Source: Holophagae bacterium
GTDB taxonomy: Bacteria > Acidobacteriota > Holophagae > Acanthopleuribacterales > Acanthopleuribacteraceae
Direction: 5' to 3'
Assembly (NCBI GenBank): GCA_029263455.1
Contig: JAJCXM010000008.1
Span: 682,001 to 746,000, forward strand
DNA: 64,000 nt
Of the stretch, positions 18,914 through 28,259 are shown piece by piece. The notes beneath the pieces were generated by a model that ran no database searches, was not told the origin of the DNA, and saw only the letters and a program-made list of their open reading frames with translations. Position 1 is the first letter of the stretch. Every line of letters begins with the position of its first letter. The position numbers and the translations under genes were made by a program.

Positions 18914-19252
18914 ATGATTGCCACTGCGAAGACAAAATATATCCGCGGCTCGGCTCAGAAGTCTCGTCTCGTCGTTGACCAGATCCGAGGCTGCCGAGTA
19001 GAAGAAGCGTTTGCGATACTTAAATTCTCGCCAAAACGCTCTGCTCATACAATTGAAGAATGTCTCAAATCTGCTGTTGCCAATGCTCAACAAAAAGACA
19101 GCATGGTAGATGTTGACGACTTGCGTGTCTCGAAGGCTGTTATTGATGGCGGCCCGATCATGAAACGAATTCGCCCGGCCGCAATGGGGCGCGCGTTCCG
19201 CATCATGAAACGCTTCCACCACATCACTATTGAAGTTTCCAACGAAGGATAA
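18914..19252 (+). CDS. rplV: 50S ribosomal protein L22
   Basis: L22 spans the 50S subunit and its loop contributes to the exit-tunnel constriction. The 112-residue sequence has KYIRGSAQKSRLVVDQIRG at the start and the loop region MKRIRPAAMGRAFRIMKRFHHITIEV. I choose ATG 18914 because GGAGGAG ends at 18907, directly against ATG 18908 but 6 bases from 18914. Confidence 0.97.
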   Translation: MIATAKTKYIRGSAQKSRLVVDQIRGCRVEEAFAILKFSPKRSAHTIEECLKSAVANAQQKDSMVDVDDLRVSKAVIDGGPIMKRIRPAAMGRAFRIMKRFHHITIEVSNEG

Positions 19253-19264
19253 GGGGAGGAACAC

Positions 19265-19879
19265 TTGGGTCAGAAAGTACATCCTACCGGCTACCGCTTA
19301 GTCGTCAATCACGATTGGTCGTCGAAATGGATTGCCAACCACGAGTATGCTGATTTTTTGCACATGGACATTCGTCTACGTACAGAACTCAAGAGTCGTC
19401 TTCGCCACGCTGCCATATCGTCGATCCATATCGAGCGCGCTGCTAACAAGATGAAAGTCAATATTGTTACAGCTCGTCCAGGTATCATCATCGGTAAAAA
19501 GGGTTCAGAGGTTGAGAAACTGAAGAAATGGGTTGCTGGCCAGACGGCGCAAGAAGTGACCATCAACATTAAAGAAGTTAAGAAACCGGAAATTGAAGCT
19601 CAACTGATCGCGGAATCTATCTGCAATCAACTCGAGCGTCGCATTTCTTTCCGACGTGCCATGAGAAAAGCGCAAGAAAATGCTTTGAGATTTGGCGCAA
19701 AAGGAATTAAAATAAAAGTTTCGGGCCGACTCAACGGCGCAGAGATCGCACGATCCGAAGAATATTTGTCGGGTCAGATGCCGTTGCAGACGCTTCGTGC
19801 CAATATTGATTACGGATTTGCCGAAGCGTTAACCACCTACGGCATCATCGGGGTCAAAGTCTGGGTCAACAAGCCCTGA
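19265..19879 (+). CDS. rpsC: 30S ribosomal protein S3
   Basis: S3 forms part of the mRNA entry channel. The 204-residue protein starts at TTG 19265 behind GGGGAGGA and has the canonical [11 protein letters not shown] start, the KH-domain GxxG segment ([15 protein letters not shown]) and the [11 protein letters not shown] helix. It is at the short end of the family range, stopping soon after GVKVWVNK without the longer basic tail seen in many bacteria. Confidence 0.98.
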   Translation: MGQKVHPTGYRLVVNHDWSSKWIANHEYADFLHMDIRLRTELKSRLRHAAISSIHIERAANKMKVNIVTARPGIIIGKKGSEVEKLKKWVAGQTAQEVTINIKEVKKPEIEAQLIAESICNQLERRISFRRAMRKAQENALRFGAKGIKIKVSGRLNGAEIARSEEYLSGQMPLQTLRANIDYGFAEALTTYGIIGVKVWVNKP

Positions 19880-19939
19880 TCCTCGGATCGGGTTAGGACA
19901 AGACTGGCAACCGATAGGTCGAAATAAGGAGCACACACC

Positions 19940-20356
19940 ATGTTAATGCCAAATCGCACAAAGTACCGGAAAGTACAAAAGAAAGCTAAGAACCGCGTCG
20001 CAACGCGGGGAACTGATCTTTCCTTTGGTGAGTATGGGCTAAAGGCGTTGGAGTGCGGCTGGTTAACGAATCGCCAAATTGAAGCTGCTCGTATTGCAAT
20101 GACGCGTCATATCCGACGTGGCGGCAAGATTTGGATTCGCATGTTCCCCGACAAACCGATTACGGCCAAGCCCGCGGAAACCCGCATGGGTAAAGGAAAA
20201 GGTTCGGTTGAGAAGTGGGTGTGCGTGGTTCAAGCTGGTCGTATCCTCTTTGAAATGGAGGGCGTCAGTGCAGAACTGGCAAAAGAAGCCTTTGACATTG
20301 CCGCCCAGAAACTTCCCATCAAATGTAGATTCGTTACCCGACATGGGGAGGAGTAA
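19940..20356 (+). CDS. rplP: 50S ribosomal protein L16
   Basis: L16 supports tRNA accommodation at the A and P sites of the 50S subunit. The 138-residue sequence begins [18 protein letters not shown] and carries the [28 protein letters not shown] loop region. TAAGGAG lies 8 bases before ATG 19940, which supports that start. A 60-base gap to rpsC is the largest spacing inside the S10 cluster. Confidence 0.98.
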   Translation: MLMPNRTKYRKVQKKAKNRVATRGTDLSFGEYGLKALECGWLTNRQIEAARIAMTRHIRRGGKIWIRMFPDKPITAKPAETRMGKGKGSVEKWVCVVQAGRILFEMEGVSAELAKEAFDIAAQKLPIKCRFVTRHGEE

Positions 20357-20359
20357 GTC

Positions 20360-20557
20360 ATGAATGCCGAACAAATCCGCGATATTAGTGATCGCGACCT
20401 TCGAGCGCAATTGCTCGAACTCCAGCAAGAAGCCATGCATTTGCGCATGGGTAATGCGATAGGTACCTCGGAATCACCTGTGGTGATCCGTCAAAAACGG
20501 CGTGACATTGCGCGTATCAAAACGATTTTGCGCGAACGTCAGCTGGTAAAGCAGTAA
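20360..20557 (+). CDS. rpmC: 50S ribosomal protein L29
   Basis: L29 sits beside L23 at the exit-tunnel mouth. The 65-residue helical hairpin has RDISDRDLRAQLLELQQEAMHLRM and the RQKRRDIARIKTILRER motif typical of the family. Its ribosome-binding site GGGGAGGAG lies inside the end of rplP. Confidence 0.97.
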   Translation: MNAEQIRDISDRDLRAQLLELQQEAMHLRMGNAIGTSESPVVIRQKRRDIARIKTILRERQLVKQ

Positions 20558-20566
20558 GGGGCAACA

Positions 20567-20830
20567 ATGGAAAATCAAGCAGGACAACGGGCAAAACGTA
20601 TCGGAACCGTCGTAAGTGACAAGATGGACAAAACCATTGTTGTTTACGTGGAGCGTCGTATGTCGCACCCGCTTTACCAACGCACGATGAAAAAATCACG
20701 CAAACTTGTCGCTCATGATGAGCGCAACGAAGCAAAAGCCGGCGATCGCGTCGAAATCGCCGAAGCGCGACCCTACTCCAAACGGAAACGTTGGTGCTTG
20801 GTGCGTGTTGTCGAGCAGGCTAGCGCCTGA
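20567..20830 (+). CDS. rpsQ: 30S ribosomal protein S17
   Basis: S17 is a primary 16S-binding OB-fold protein. The 87-residue sequence has the family pattern [40 protein letters not shown] and [19 protein letters not shown]. It begins 9 bases after rpmC. Confidence 0.98.
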   Translation: MENQAGQRAKRIGTVVSDKMDKTIVVYVERRMSHPLYQRTMKKSRKLVAHDERNEAKAGDRVEIAEARPYSKRKRWCLVRVVEQASA

Positions 20831-20858
20831 TCAGCGGAAGTAAAGGAAGGGTTCAGCC

Positions 20859-21227
20859 ATGATTCAAATGGGAACAATGCTTAGTGTGGCCGATAATTCG
20901 GGTGCTAAGAAAATCATGTGTATCCGCCCCTATGGCGGCAGTGTAGGCAAGTACGCTCAACTCGGCGACGTGATAACGGCGACAGTCAAGGAAGCGCAAC
21001 CCGGCGGCACGGTTAAAAAGAAAAAAGTAGTCAAGGCTGTCATTGTTAGGCAAGCGAAAGAGTATCGTCGTAAAGATGGTTCCTATATTCGCTTTGATGA
21101 GAATGCAGCCGTCATCGTCAAGGACGATGGCGAACCGATTGGGACTCGCGTGTTTGGTCCGGTCGCTCGTGAACTTCGCGATAAGAAGTACATGAAGATC
21201 GTCTCGTTAGCACCAGAAGTTCTGTAA
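20859..21227 (+). CDS. rplN: 50S ribosomal protein L14
   Basis: L14 lies at the subunit interface and binds RsfS during silencing. The 122-residue sequence is full-length, starting [18 protein letters not shown] and holding [33 protein letters not shown]. It opens the spc portion of the block. Confidence 0.98.
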   Translation: MIQMGTMLSVADNSGAKKIMCIRPYGGSVGKYAQLGDVITATVKEAQPGGTVKKKKVVKAVIVRQAKEYRRKDGSYIRFDENAAVIVKDDGEPIGTRVFGPVARELRDKKYMKIVSLAPEVL

Positions 21228-21245
21228 GGATAAGGGAGCTCCATC

Positions 21246-21557
21246 ATGGCGATGAAGATCAAAAAAGGCGATACCGTTCAGATTATGGCCGGTAAAGACC
21301 GCGGCGAAAAGGGCAAGGTCCTTGACGTTTTGGTAAACAAGAATCGGGTTCTTGTAGAAGGCTTGAATATGGTGAAGAAACACCAAAAGGCAGGCAATAA
21401 TCAGGAAGCCGGAATCATTGAAAAAGAAGCAGCTCTGCACCTGTCGAACGTGATGATCGTCGATCCAAGTGACGGCAAACCAACACGAGTCGGCTTCATG
21501 GTGGAACAGGGTAAAAAGCACCGCGTTGGAAAGCGGACCGGGCACAAGCTCGATTAA
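21246..21557 (+). CDS. rplX: 50S ribosomal protein L24
   Basis: L24 is an assembly initiator at the exit-tunnel rim. The 103-residue KOW-domain protein has [21 protein letters not shown] at the start and [17 protein letters not shown] near the end. GGGAG precedes ATG 21246; ATG 21252 is an alternative. Confidence 0.98.
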   Translation: MAMKIKKGDTVQIMAGKDRGEKGKVLDVLVNKNRVLVEGLNMVKKHQKAGNNQEAGIIEKEAALHLSNVMIVDPSDGKPTRVGFMVEQGKKHRVGKRTGHKLD

Positions 21558-21571
21558 GCTGGAGAGAAACC

Positions 21572-22114
21572 ATGGATCGTCTAGATAAGACTTATTTAAA
21601 TGAAGTAACGGGTAAGCTCAAAGAAGAATTGAAGCTTGACAACGTTATGGAAGTTCCACGACTGCAGAAGATCGTTCTAAACATGGGTGTTGGCGATGCC
21701 ATTGGCAACATCAAGACGTTAGACGCTGCCGTTGAAGACCTGTCCAATATCACTGGCCAAAAAGCGGTTATTACGCGTGCCAAGAAGTCGATTGCGAACT
21801 TCAAGCTGCGCGAAGAGATGCCGATTGGGTGCCGTGTGACTTTGCGCGGTCAACGCATGTACGCGTTCGTTGAACGTTTGTTCAATATCGCGTTACCGCG
21901 TGTCCGTGACTTCCGCGGTGTACCTACTAAGTCCTTTGATGGACGAGGTAACTATACCCTTGGCCTGAAGGACCAGGTTATTTTCCCAGAAATCGACTAT
22001 GGCAAGATTGACAAAGTCCGTGGAATGAACGTTTGTTTCGTCACAACGGCGAAAACCGATGATCAAGCGCGCGCCCTTCTCACGCATTTGGGCATGCCTT
22101 TCCGTAAGGCTTAA
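21572..22114 (+). CDS. rplE: 50S ribosomal protein L5
   Basis: L5 binds 5S rRNA and contacts P-site tRNA. The 180-residue sequence includes [36 protein letters not shown] and [23 protein letters not shown]. It is followed after only 12 bases by rpsH, so the rpsN (S14) gene that normally sits here is missing. Confidence 0.98.
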   Translation: MDRLDKTYLNEVTGKLKEELKLDNVMEVPRLQKIVLNMGVGDAIGNIKTLDAAVEDLSNITGQKAVITRAKKSIANFKLREEMPIGCRVTLRGQRMYAFVERLFNIALPRVRDFRGVPTKSFDGRGNYTLGLKDQVIFPEIDYGKIDKVRGMNVCFVTTAKTDDQARALLTHLGMPFRKA

Positions 22115-22126
22115 AGGAGCGAAACA

Positions 22127-22528
22127 ATGATGGTCACAGATCCTATTGCTGATCTTCTGACGCGAATCCGTAACGGTCACATGGCGAATCACGACAAGGT
22201 GGACATTCCATCTTCGCGTGTGAAACAAGAGATTGTTCGGATCCTCAAAGATGAAGGATTCATCAAAAATTTTAAAGTGGTTGAGCCTCGCGGCTCGTTC
22301 CCTTCTATTCGTGTGTACCTCAAGTACGGTCACGAAGGTAAACCCGTTATCCACGGACTCAAACGAGTTTCTAAACCGGGACGTCGAATCTATCGGGGCA
22401 AGCATCAGATGCCCAAGGTACTTGGCGGAATGGGGATATCTATTATTACGACCTCACAAGGGATCATGACCGATCGAAAGGCTCTTGAGCTTGGCGTCGG
22501 CGGCGAAATCTTGTGTAGTGTGTGGTAG
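22127..22528 (+). CDS. rpsH: 30S ribosomal protein S8
   Basis: S8 is a primary 16S-binding protein and the spc-operon translational repressor in E. coli. The 133-residue sequence has DPIADLLTRIRNGHMA, the SRVKQEIVRILKDEGFI region and the RNA-binding GMGISIITTSQGIMTDRKA C-terminus. AAAGGAG precedes the ATG pair at 22127/22130. Confidence 0.98.
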   Translation: MMVTDPIADLLTRIRNGHMANHDKVDIPSSRVKQEIVRILKDEGFIKNFKVVEPRGSFPSIRVYLKYGHEGKPVIHGLKRVSKPGRRIYRGKHQMPKVLGGMGISIITTSQGIMTDRKALELGVGGEILCSVW

Positions 22529-22538
22529 GGGGTATAGC

Positions 22539-23090
22539 ATGTCACGAATAGGGAAAATGCCCATTGTGATTCCGGCTAACGTCAAAGCATCGGTGAAAAA
22601 TGACCGATTCTTCGTTGAAGGACCCAAAGGTAAACTTGATGCACCGATACCAAGCGGTATCTCAGCTACGTTGGAAGATGGAACCCTAAGTTTCTCTCGC
22701 CAAAGCGAACTCGGACCGGTTCGTGCCAGTCACGGCTTAGCCCGTGCCTTGGCTGCCAACTGTGTTTTGGGTGTGACTGAAGGCTATGAGCGAAAGCTAC
22801 ATGTCATTGGTGTTGGTTACCGTGCCGCGGTACAAGGGAACTCTATTGAGTTTCACCTCGGTTACTCTCACCCCATCAATTTTGAACTGCCAAAGGGCAT
22901 CTCGGCTGAAGCCGTTGCTGACAAAGCGACCAAGGCGACAATCGTTACCCTACAAGGCATTGACAAACAGCTGATCGGACAAGTAGCCGCCAATATACGC
23001 GCGTTACGTAAACCGGAACCTTATAAAGGTAAAGGGATTCGATACGCCGATGAACATATCCGAATTAAAGCCGGTAAAGCTGGTAAATAG
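22539..23090 (+). CDS. rplF: 50S ribosomal protein L6
   Basis: L6 lies near the factor-binding site of the 50S subunit. The 183-residue sequence starts MSRIGKMPIVIPANVK at ATG 22539, preceded by GTAGGGGG. It ends with the conserved RALRKPEPYKGKGIRYADEHIRIKAGKAGK. The family length and the two repeated L6 domains are intact. Confidence 0.98.
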   Translation: MSRIGKMPIVIPANVKASVKNDRFFVEGPKGKLDAPIPSGISATLEDGTLSFSRQSELGPVRASHGLARALAANCVLGVTEGYERKLHVIGVGYRAAVQGNSIEFHLGYSHPINFELPKGISAEAVADKATKATIVTLQGIDKQLIGQVAANIRALRKPEPYKGKGIRYADEHIRIKAGKAGK

Positions 23091-23107
23091 GCGAGGAGTC
23101 GTACGCT

Positions 23108-23470
23108 ATGAAAATGACCAAAGAAATGAAACGTCAGCGTGTACACTACCGCGTGCGCAAGATCGTCAGCGGTACCGCTGAAAGACCGCGCTTAGCGATT
23201 TACCGCAGTGGTAAACAAATCTACGTTCAGGCCATTGATGATCAAGCCGGAACCACCTTAGCTGCCGCTTCGAGTATTGAAAAAGAATTTCGTAGTTCGG
23301 ACCAAACTGGCGCAACAGTGGACGGAGCCAAAATCATCGGTGCTCACATCGCCCAGCGTCTCTTGGATAAGGGCATTACTAACGCGGTTTTTGACCGCGG
23401 AGGCTACCGCTACCACGGACGCGTTAAGGCTTTAGCTGATGCGGCGCGTGAAGCCGGCCTCAAAATATGA
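23108..23470 (+). CDS. rplR: 50S ribosomal protein L18
   Basis: L18 binds 5S rRNA. The 120-residue sequence has a basic N-terminus, AERPRLAIYRSGKQIYVQAIDD, and the closing FDRGGYRYHGRVKALADAAREAGL. GAGGAG lies 9 bases before ATG 23108. Confidence 0.98.
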   Translation: MKMTKEMKRQRVHYRVRKIVSGTAERPRLAIYRSGKQIYVQAIDDQAGTTLAAASSIEKEFRSSDQTGATVDGAKIIGAHIAQRLLDKGITNAVFDRGGYRYHGRVKALADAAREAGLKI

Positions 23471-23492
23471 TGGGTGATTCAAGGAGCCAACC

Positions 23493-23999
23493 GTGAACAA
23501 ACGTCCTGTAAACGTGAATGAGATTAATCTCAAAGACAGAGTGATCCATATTAACCGCGTAACCAAGGTGGTCAAAGGCGGAAAGAACTTTTCTTTCTCG
23601 GCTTTGGTTGTCGTTGGCGATGGTGAAGGCCATGTCGGCTATGGGCATGGTAAAGCTTTGGAAGTGCCTGCTGCGATCAAAAAAGCAGTCGAAGCAGCCA
23701 AGCGTTCCATGATCCGTGTGCCCGTCATCAACAACACCATTCCCCATGCCATTACCGAACGCTTTGGTGGTGCTTCCGTTCTGTTGAAGCCAGCACAAGA
23801 AGGTAAAGGCGTTATCGCAGGTGGTGCCGTGCGCGCCGTCGTCGAGGCCGCTGGTATTCGCGACATTGTCACAAAGTCATTGGGTTCCGATAACAAAACC
23901 AATATCGTAAAAGCGACGTTTAAGTGCCTTGAGAATCTTAATGATCCTTTTGAGTATGCAACGGCACTTGGTCGTGACACCCAGGAGATGACCTCATGA
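23493..23999 (+). CDS. rpsE: 30S ribosomal protein S5
   Basis: S5 contributes to the mRNA entry channel and decoding fidelity. The 168-residue sequence has the [22 protein letters not shown] segment, [17 protein letters not shown] and [16 protein letters not shown]. It starts at GTG 23493 behind AAGGAG and ends in a 4-base ATGA overlap with rpmD. Confidence 0.98.
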   Translation: MNKRPVNVNEINLKDRVIHINRVTKVVKGGKNFSFSALVVVGDGEGHVGYGHGKALEVPAAIKKAVEAAKRSMIRVPVINNTIPHAITERFGGASVLLKPAQEGKGVIAGGAVRAVVEAAGIRDIVTKSLGSDNKTNIVKATFKCLENLNDPFEYATALGRDTQEMTS

Positions 24000-24175
24000 G
24001 CACGGTTAAAGTTCAGCTAGTACGATCACCGATCGGTCGCCTTTCTAAACATCGACGAATCGTTAAGTCGCTTGGATTAAGGAAGATGAATCAAATCCGC
24101 GAACTTAAAGATTGCCCAGAAGTACGCGGTCAGATCAAGAAAATTGAGTACCTACTTAAGGTGCTTGAAGCCTAA
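23996..24175 (+). CDS. rpmD: 50S ribosomal protein L30
   Basis: This 59-residue gene starts in an ATGA overlap with the rpsE stop. The product shows the L30 pattern: [27 protein letters not shown] at the start, then a conserved [19 protein letters not shown] helix. The length and the position between rpsE and rplO are both standard. Confidence 0.97.
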   Translation: MSTVKVQLVRSPIGRLSKHRRIVKSLGLRKMNQIRELKDCPEVRGQIKKIEYLLKVLEA

Positions 24176-24186
24176 GGAGTGGCGCA

Positions 24187-24630
24187 ATGAAACTCAATGA
24201 CTTAAAACCCAATGTAGGTGCCACTCGCAATCGCAAGCGCGTGGGTCGAGGACCGGGCTCCGGTGTCGGCAAGACTTCGGGCCGCGGTGAAAACGGCCAA
24301 AAGTCACGCAGTGGCTACTCGGCAAAACGCGGTTTTGAAGGCGGTCAAATGCCTTTGCAACGTCGCGTGCCGAAACGCGGTTTCACAAACATCTTCCGTA
24401 AAGAAATTGTCGCAATTAACTTGCGCTATTTATCAAACGTGGATGCCAGTGAAATCACCATTGAAGATTACCGTAAACTGGGAATCATAAAGAATCTTCG
24501 CGATGGCGTTAAGATTCTCGGCATGGGCGAAATCGATAAAGCCATGACCATTCACGCCCATAAATTCAGTCAGTCGGCCCGCGAGAAAATCGAGAAGGCC
24601 GGGGGAACGTGCGTCGTCGTTGACGCCTGA
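24187..24630 (+). CDS. rplO: 50S ribosomal protein L15
   Basis: L15 is a 50S assembly protein with a long basic N-terminal extension. The 147-residue sequence contains RKRVGRGPGSGVGKTSGRG and FEGGQMPLQRRVPKRGF, then a globular C-terminal domain ending AGGTCVVVDA. It is followed by secY after 26 bases. Confidence 0.98.
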   Translation: MKLNDLKPNVGATRNRKRVGRGPGSGVGKTSGRGENGQKSRSGYSAKRGFEGGQMPLQRRVPKRGFTNIFRKEIVAINLRYLSNVDASEITIEDYRKLGIIKNLRDGVKILGMGEIDKAMTIHAHKFSQSAREKIEKAGGTCVVVDA

Positions 24631-24656
24631 TTGAAGACCACCACAAGAGTGAGCTG

Positions 24657-26078
24657 ATGGAAAAATTTCTTGAGAGTCTAAAGAATATTTTTGAAATTCC
24701 GGAACTGAGGAAGAGGATCTATATGACCTTCTTCATCCTGTTCCTATATCGCTTGGGTTGCCAAGTGCTGGTTCCCGGAATTAACAAAGACGCCTTGGCG
24801 AGTATGTTCAATTTTGAATCTGGGCTATTGAATATGGTTAACCTATTCAGTGGTGGCGCCCTCGGGAACGCGGCTGTTTTTGCCTTGGGCATTATGCCCT
24901 ACATCACCGCTTCCATCATTCTGCAGATCTTGCAAAAATCGGTGCCCTACCTTGAACGCCTTTCCAAAGAAGGGGAACAAGGCCGTAATAAGATCAACCG
25001 CTATACACGCTATTTGACCGTTGGTTTCGCCTTATTGCATTCCTACGGCATTACCACCTTATTACTTTCCATGAATCAGCAAGGACAAGAAATTGTCAAT
25101 ATTGGCAACTCTTTCTTTTTCCGATTCACTGTCATGCTTACGCTTACAACTGGCGCGATTGTGATTATGTGGTTAGGCGAGAAGATCACCGAACGTGGCA
25201 TTGGCAACGGCATATCGTTGATCATTTTTGCAAGTATCGTCGTGCAGGTGCCCTCTGCCATTATGGCCCTGTATCAGGCGCTAGTAAATCACCAACTTTC
25301 AGGGCCTGTCATGTTATTGATCGTCGCCATGATCATTGGTATATGCATATTTGTGGTCTTTTTTGAGTTGGGTGTCCGGCGCATCACGATCCAATACGCA
25401 AAGCGCGTATCTGCTCAGGGTCAAGTGGCTGGCGGAAACAGTTTCCTGCCTTTCAAAGTGAATTCAGCAGGCGTGATTCCCGTCATCTTCTCAGCTTCCG
25501 TCATTCAGATACCTTCCATGGTTCAGGGATTCCTTAATCCAGCACCTGAGACGCTTGCATACACGATTCTTTATTATCTGGGCCCTGGTCGCCCTGCGGC
25601 AGTCATCTTGTTCTTTGTGGCCACCATGTTTTTCACCTTCTTTTATGTGGAAATGTTGTTTAACCCCAAAGACACAGCTGAGAATCTTAAGAAACACGGT
25701 GGCTTCATTCCAGGCATCCGACCAGGAAAAGAGACACAAGAATACATTGAAGGCGTTCTGAAACGCCTCACCTTCTGGGGTGGCCTCTACCTTTCAGTTG
25801 TAAGCATTGTGCCAACATGGATCATGTCGGGCTTGCAGCTAAACACTTTGCCATCTTGGCTGGGTGGCGATTTCTTTGATCGCGTCCTACCCACCTTGTT
25901 CAATTCAGGAACAGGACTAACCTTGGCCTACGTATTAGGCGGAACGAGCTTGTTGATCATTATCAGTGTGGCTTTAGATTTCGTTAATCAAGTAGAGAAC
26001 CAATTGATCATGCGAAAGTATGACGGATTCACGAACAAATCATCAGGAACTGGCTCGCGGACAAGACGATACGCTTAG
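24657..26078 (+). CDS. secY: Protein translocase subunit SecY
   Basis: SecY is the pore of the inner-membrane Sec translocon, exporting signal-peptide proteins and inserting membrane proteins. The 473-residue protein has ten hydrophobic helices, the FSGGALGNAAVFALGIMPYITASIILQIL plug and lateral-gate region, GNGISLIIFASIV, KVNSAGVIPVIF and the cytoplasmic loop KHGGFIPGIRPG. The C-terminus is basic and Ser/Thr-rich. The usual downstream adk and map are absent and infA follows after 93 bases. Confidence 0.98.
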   Translation: MEKFLESLKNIFEIPELRKRIYMTFFILFLYRLGCQVLVPGINKDALASMFNFESGLLNMVNLFSGGALGNAAVFALGIMPYITASIILQILQKSVPYLERLSKEGEQGRNKINRYTRYLTVGFALLHSYGITTLLLSMNQQGQEIVNIGNSFFFRFTVMLTLTTGAIVIMWLGEKITERGIGNGISLIIFASIVVQVPSAIMALYQALVNHQLSGPVMLLIVAMIIGICIFVVFFELGVRRITIQYAKRVSAQGQVAGGNSFLPFKVNSAGVIPVIFSASVIQIPSMVQGFLNPAPETLAYTILYYLGPGRPAAVILFFVATMFFTFFYVEMLFNPKDTAENLKKHGGFIPGIRPGKETQEYIEGVLKRLTFWGGLYLSVVSIVPTWIMSGLQLNTLPSWLGGDFFDRVLPTLFNSGTGLTLAYVLGGTSLLIIISVALDFVNQVENQLIMRKYDGFTNKSSGTGSRTRRYA

Positions 26079-26092
26079 TTGTAAGTGGATCA

Positions 26093-26122
26093 TTGCGTAC
26101 GCTGCGCTATAAGTGATAGAAT
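26093..26122 (+). promoter_or_regulatory. Putative promoter in front of infA
   Basis: TTGCGT (26093-26098) and TAGAAT (26117-26122) are separated by 18 bases, and the spacing to infA leaves a leader of about 45 bases. An internal promoter here would let infA-rpsM-rpsK-rpoA-rplQ be expressed apart from the spc genes. Confidence 0.5.
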
Positions 26123-26136
26123 ACGCGGGTTTGACC

Positions 26137-26151
26137 CTGGCCTCAGGCCAG
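26137..26151 (+). promoter_or_regulatory. Compact leader hairpin before infA
   Basis: CTGGCC (26137-26142) and GGCCAG (26146-26151) form a GC-rich 6-bp stem with a three-base loop, 20 bases upstream of the infA ATG and just before its CTGGAGG ribosome-binding site. It could shape translation initiation or bind a regulator. Confidence 0.45.
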
Positions 26152-26171
26152 TAAATCTCGCTGGAGGCTGA

Positions 26172-26390
26172 ATGGCGAAAGAAGATGCGATTGAAATGCA
26201 GGCAGTGGTCCTTGAAACGTTGCCAAATGCGACATTCAAGGTGGAACTCGAGAATAAGCATCAAGTGCTGGCCCACATTTCAGGCAAAATGCGAAAGAAC
26301 TTTATTCGCATCTTACCAGGTGACCGGGTCCTAGTGGAACTATCACCGTACGACCTGAATCGGGGTCGCATCGTCTATCGGTACAAATAA
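26172..26390 (+). CDS. infA: Translation initiation factor IF-1
   Basis: IF-1 occupies the 30S A site during initiation. The 72-residue OB-fold protein has the standard length and pattern: [27 protein letters not shown], then [28 protein letters not shown] and [16 protein letters not shown] lies 6-8 bases upstream of the ATG. The rpmJ gene that usually follows is absent; only 42 bases separate infA from rpsM. Confidence 0.98.
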   Translation: MAKEDAIEMQAVVLETLPNATFKVELENKHQVLAHISGKMRKNFIRILPGDRVLVELSPYDLNRGRIVYRYK

Positions 26391-26432
26391 TTCGTCTGAA
26401 ATCGTCAACGGGATTTGACACGGAGGTACATT

Positions 26433-26801
26433 GTGGCTCGTATTGCTGGGGTGGATTTACCAGCCAAAAAAAGAGTAGAAATTGGTTTGACCTATATTTT
26501 TGGTATTGGTCGGAGCCGTTCGCGTTCGATTCTCGAAAAAGCGGAAATTCAATGGGATACTAAGGTCCAAGAATTGACCGAAGAAGAGGTATCGAGAATA
26601 CGCCGAATCGTGCAAGAAGAAGGCGAAGTCGAAGGCGACCTTCGCAAGCGCGTTGGGCTAGATATTAAGCGATTAATGGAGATCGGTTGCTATCGAGGTA
26701 ATCGTCACAAACGCAACTTACCGGTTCGCGGACAGCGGACTCATACCAATGCACGTACCCGTCGTGGTCGTCGTATTGCGATTCCTGGTAAGAAAAAATA
26801 A
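26433..26801 (+). CDS. rpsM: 30S ribosomal protein S13
   Basis: S13 bridges the 30S head to the 50S subunit. The 122-residue sequence has [29 protein letters not shown] and the C-terminal [17 protein letters not shown] place the start at GTG 26433, 6 bases after GGAGG; an upstream TTG at 26415 lies before that site and is unlikely. Confidence 0.97.
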   Translation: MARIAGVDLPAKKRVEIGLTYIFGIGRSRSRSILEKAEIQWDTKVQELTEEEVSRIRRIVQEEGEVEGDLRKRVGLDIKRLMEIGCYRGNRHKRNLPVRGQRTHTNARTRRGRRIAIPGKKK

Positions 26802-26818
26802 GGTTGGAGCAGTAATTC

Positions 26819-27220
26819 ATGGCTAAGGGTAAGAGCAACACCAAAAAGGCGGTCCGAAAAAAGGATCGTCGCACCGTGCTTCACGGCGTGGCGCACATTC
26901 AAGCGACGTTTAACAATACAATCGTGTCCATTTCCGATCAGGAAGGGAACATGTTGTGCTGGGCATCGTCAGGCGCAGAAGGGTTCCGCGGTTCACGTAA
27001 AGGAACTCCATTTGCAGCACAAGTTGCGGCCACAAATGCCGGCAACAAAGCGCGTGACTATGGTATGAAAGCGGTTGCCGTTGAAGTCAACGGTCCGGGT
27101 GCTGGGCGTGAGTCTACCATTCGTGCACTTCATGCTTGTGGATTTGAAATCACGAGCATCAAAGACGTTACCCCGATCCCACACAATGGTTGCCGGCCGC
27201 CGAAACGGCGCCGCGTATAA
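26819..27220 (+). CDS. rpsK: 30S ribosomal protein S11
   Basis: S11 lies on the 30S platform. The 133-residue sequence has [42 protein letters not shown] and the C-terminal [18 protein letters not shown]. It is normally followed by rpsD (S4), which is not here; rpoA follows after 51 bases containing a terminator-like structure. Confidence 0.98.
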   Translation: MAKGKSNTKKAVRKKDRRTVLHGVAHIQATFNNTIVSISDQEGNMLCWASSGAEGFRGSRKGTPFAAQVAATNAGNKARDYGMKAVAVEVNGPGAGRESTIRALHACGFEITSIKDVTPIPHNGCRPPKRRRV

Positions 27221-27242
27221 CGCGGTTTTCGCGTTTCTTTTT
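27219..27242 (+). terminator. Terminator-like hairpin between rpsK and rpoA
   Basis: AACGCG (27219-27224) and CGCGTT (27230-27235) form a 6-bp stem with loop GTTTT, followed by TCTTTTTT. The 5' arm overlaps the rpsK stop codon. An alternative stem, CCGCG (27211-27215) with CGCGG (27221-27225), would compete with it. It may attenuate transcription into rpoA and rplQ. Confidence 0.5.
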
Positions 27243-27271
27243 TCGTTACGAATATCTACGGAGGGCAAGGC

Positions 27272-28246
27272 ATGCTTCAAGTAAAGACGTTTCAACGGCC
27301 TCGGCGCGTTGAGTTCATTCAAAGTGAATCCACTGAGCGCTATGGTAAATTTGTTGCTCAACCATTCGAGCGTGGATTTGGCACAACGATTGGCAATGCG
27401 CTAAGACGTACGCTTCTATCCTCAGTTGAAGGCGCAGCCATTACAGCTGTGAAAATCGAAACCGTGCTTCACGAATTTACGGCCGTTCCGGGTATCACCG
27501 AGGACGTGACCGACATTATTCTCAGTTTGAAAACGATCCCCATAAAAATGCATTCGCCCGAGCCTAAGCGTATTTTTATCGATGTGCAACGTTCTGGCAT
27601 CGTGACTTCAGCCGACATCAAAACAGATGCTCAAGTGGATATCCTCGATAAAGATGTTCAAATAGCCACGCTTGGTGACGGTGCTAGCTTTAAGGCAGAA
27701 ATGATCGTGCGTATGAACCGCGGCTATGTTGTTGCTGAAGACAACTATGACGATGACTACGAAATTGGGTTCATTCCGTTGGACAGCAACCATAGTCCCA
27801 TCAAACTCGTCAATTACGAGGTGGGCGCTGCTCGAGTGGGTCAGTCAACTAACTTTGACAAATTGACCATGGAAATTCATACCAATGGGTCTATCCAACC
27901 GAAAGACGCCTTGGGCTACGCATCAAGTGTTCTGCGCGACCATTTGGCCATATTCATTCACTTTGAAAAAATGCCAGCTGTTCCACAAGCAGAAGAGATT
28001 GATGAGGAACAAGAAAAGTTGGTAGAACAACTCGAACGTTCTGTTGATGAGCTGGAGTTATCAGTTCGCAGTCATAACTGCCTGAAGAACGCCAATATTC
28101 GGACCATAAGCGAACTCGTGCAGAAGACGGAATCTGAGATTCTCAAAACCAAGAACTTTGGGCGCAAGTCGTTAAACGAAATTAAGGAAATCTTGCAGCA
28201 AATGGGCCTTACACTAGGCATGCAAATCGACCATTTGCTTTCTTGA
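27272..28246 (+). CDS. rpoA: RNA polymerase alpha subunit
   Basis: Alpha dimerises to nucleate RNA polymerase assembly. The 324-residue protein has the N-terminal domain motif [28 protein letters not shown], the linker rich in Glu around residues 245-258, and the C-terminal domain with [14 protein letters not shown] and [14 protein letters not shown], which contacts UP elements and activators. ACGGAGG precedes the ATG. Confidence 0.98.
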   Translation: MLQVKTFQRPRRVEFIQSESTERYGKFVAQPFERGFGTTIGNALRRTLLSSVEGAAITAVKIETVLHEFTAVPGITEDVTDIILSLKTIPIKMHSPEPKRIFIDVQRSGIVTSADIKTDAQVDILDKDVQIATLGDGASFKAEMIVRMNRGYVVAEDNYDDDYEIGFIPLDSNHSPIKLVNYEVGAARVGQSTNFDKLTMEIHTNGSIQPKDALGYASSVLRDHLAIFIHFEKMPAVPQAEEIDEEQEKLVEQLERSVDELELSVRSHNCLKNANIRTISELVQKTESEILKTKNFGRKSLNEIKEILQQMGLTLGMQIDHLLS

Positions 28247-28259
28247 GAGGTAAATAATT

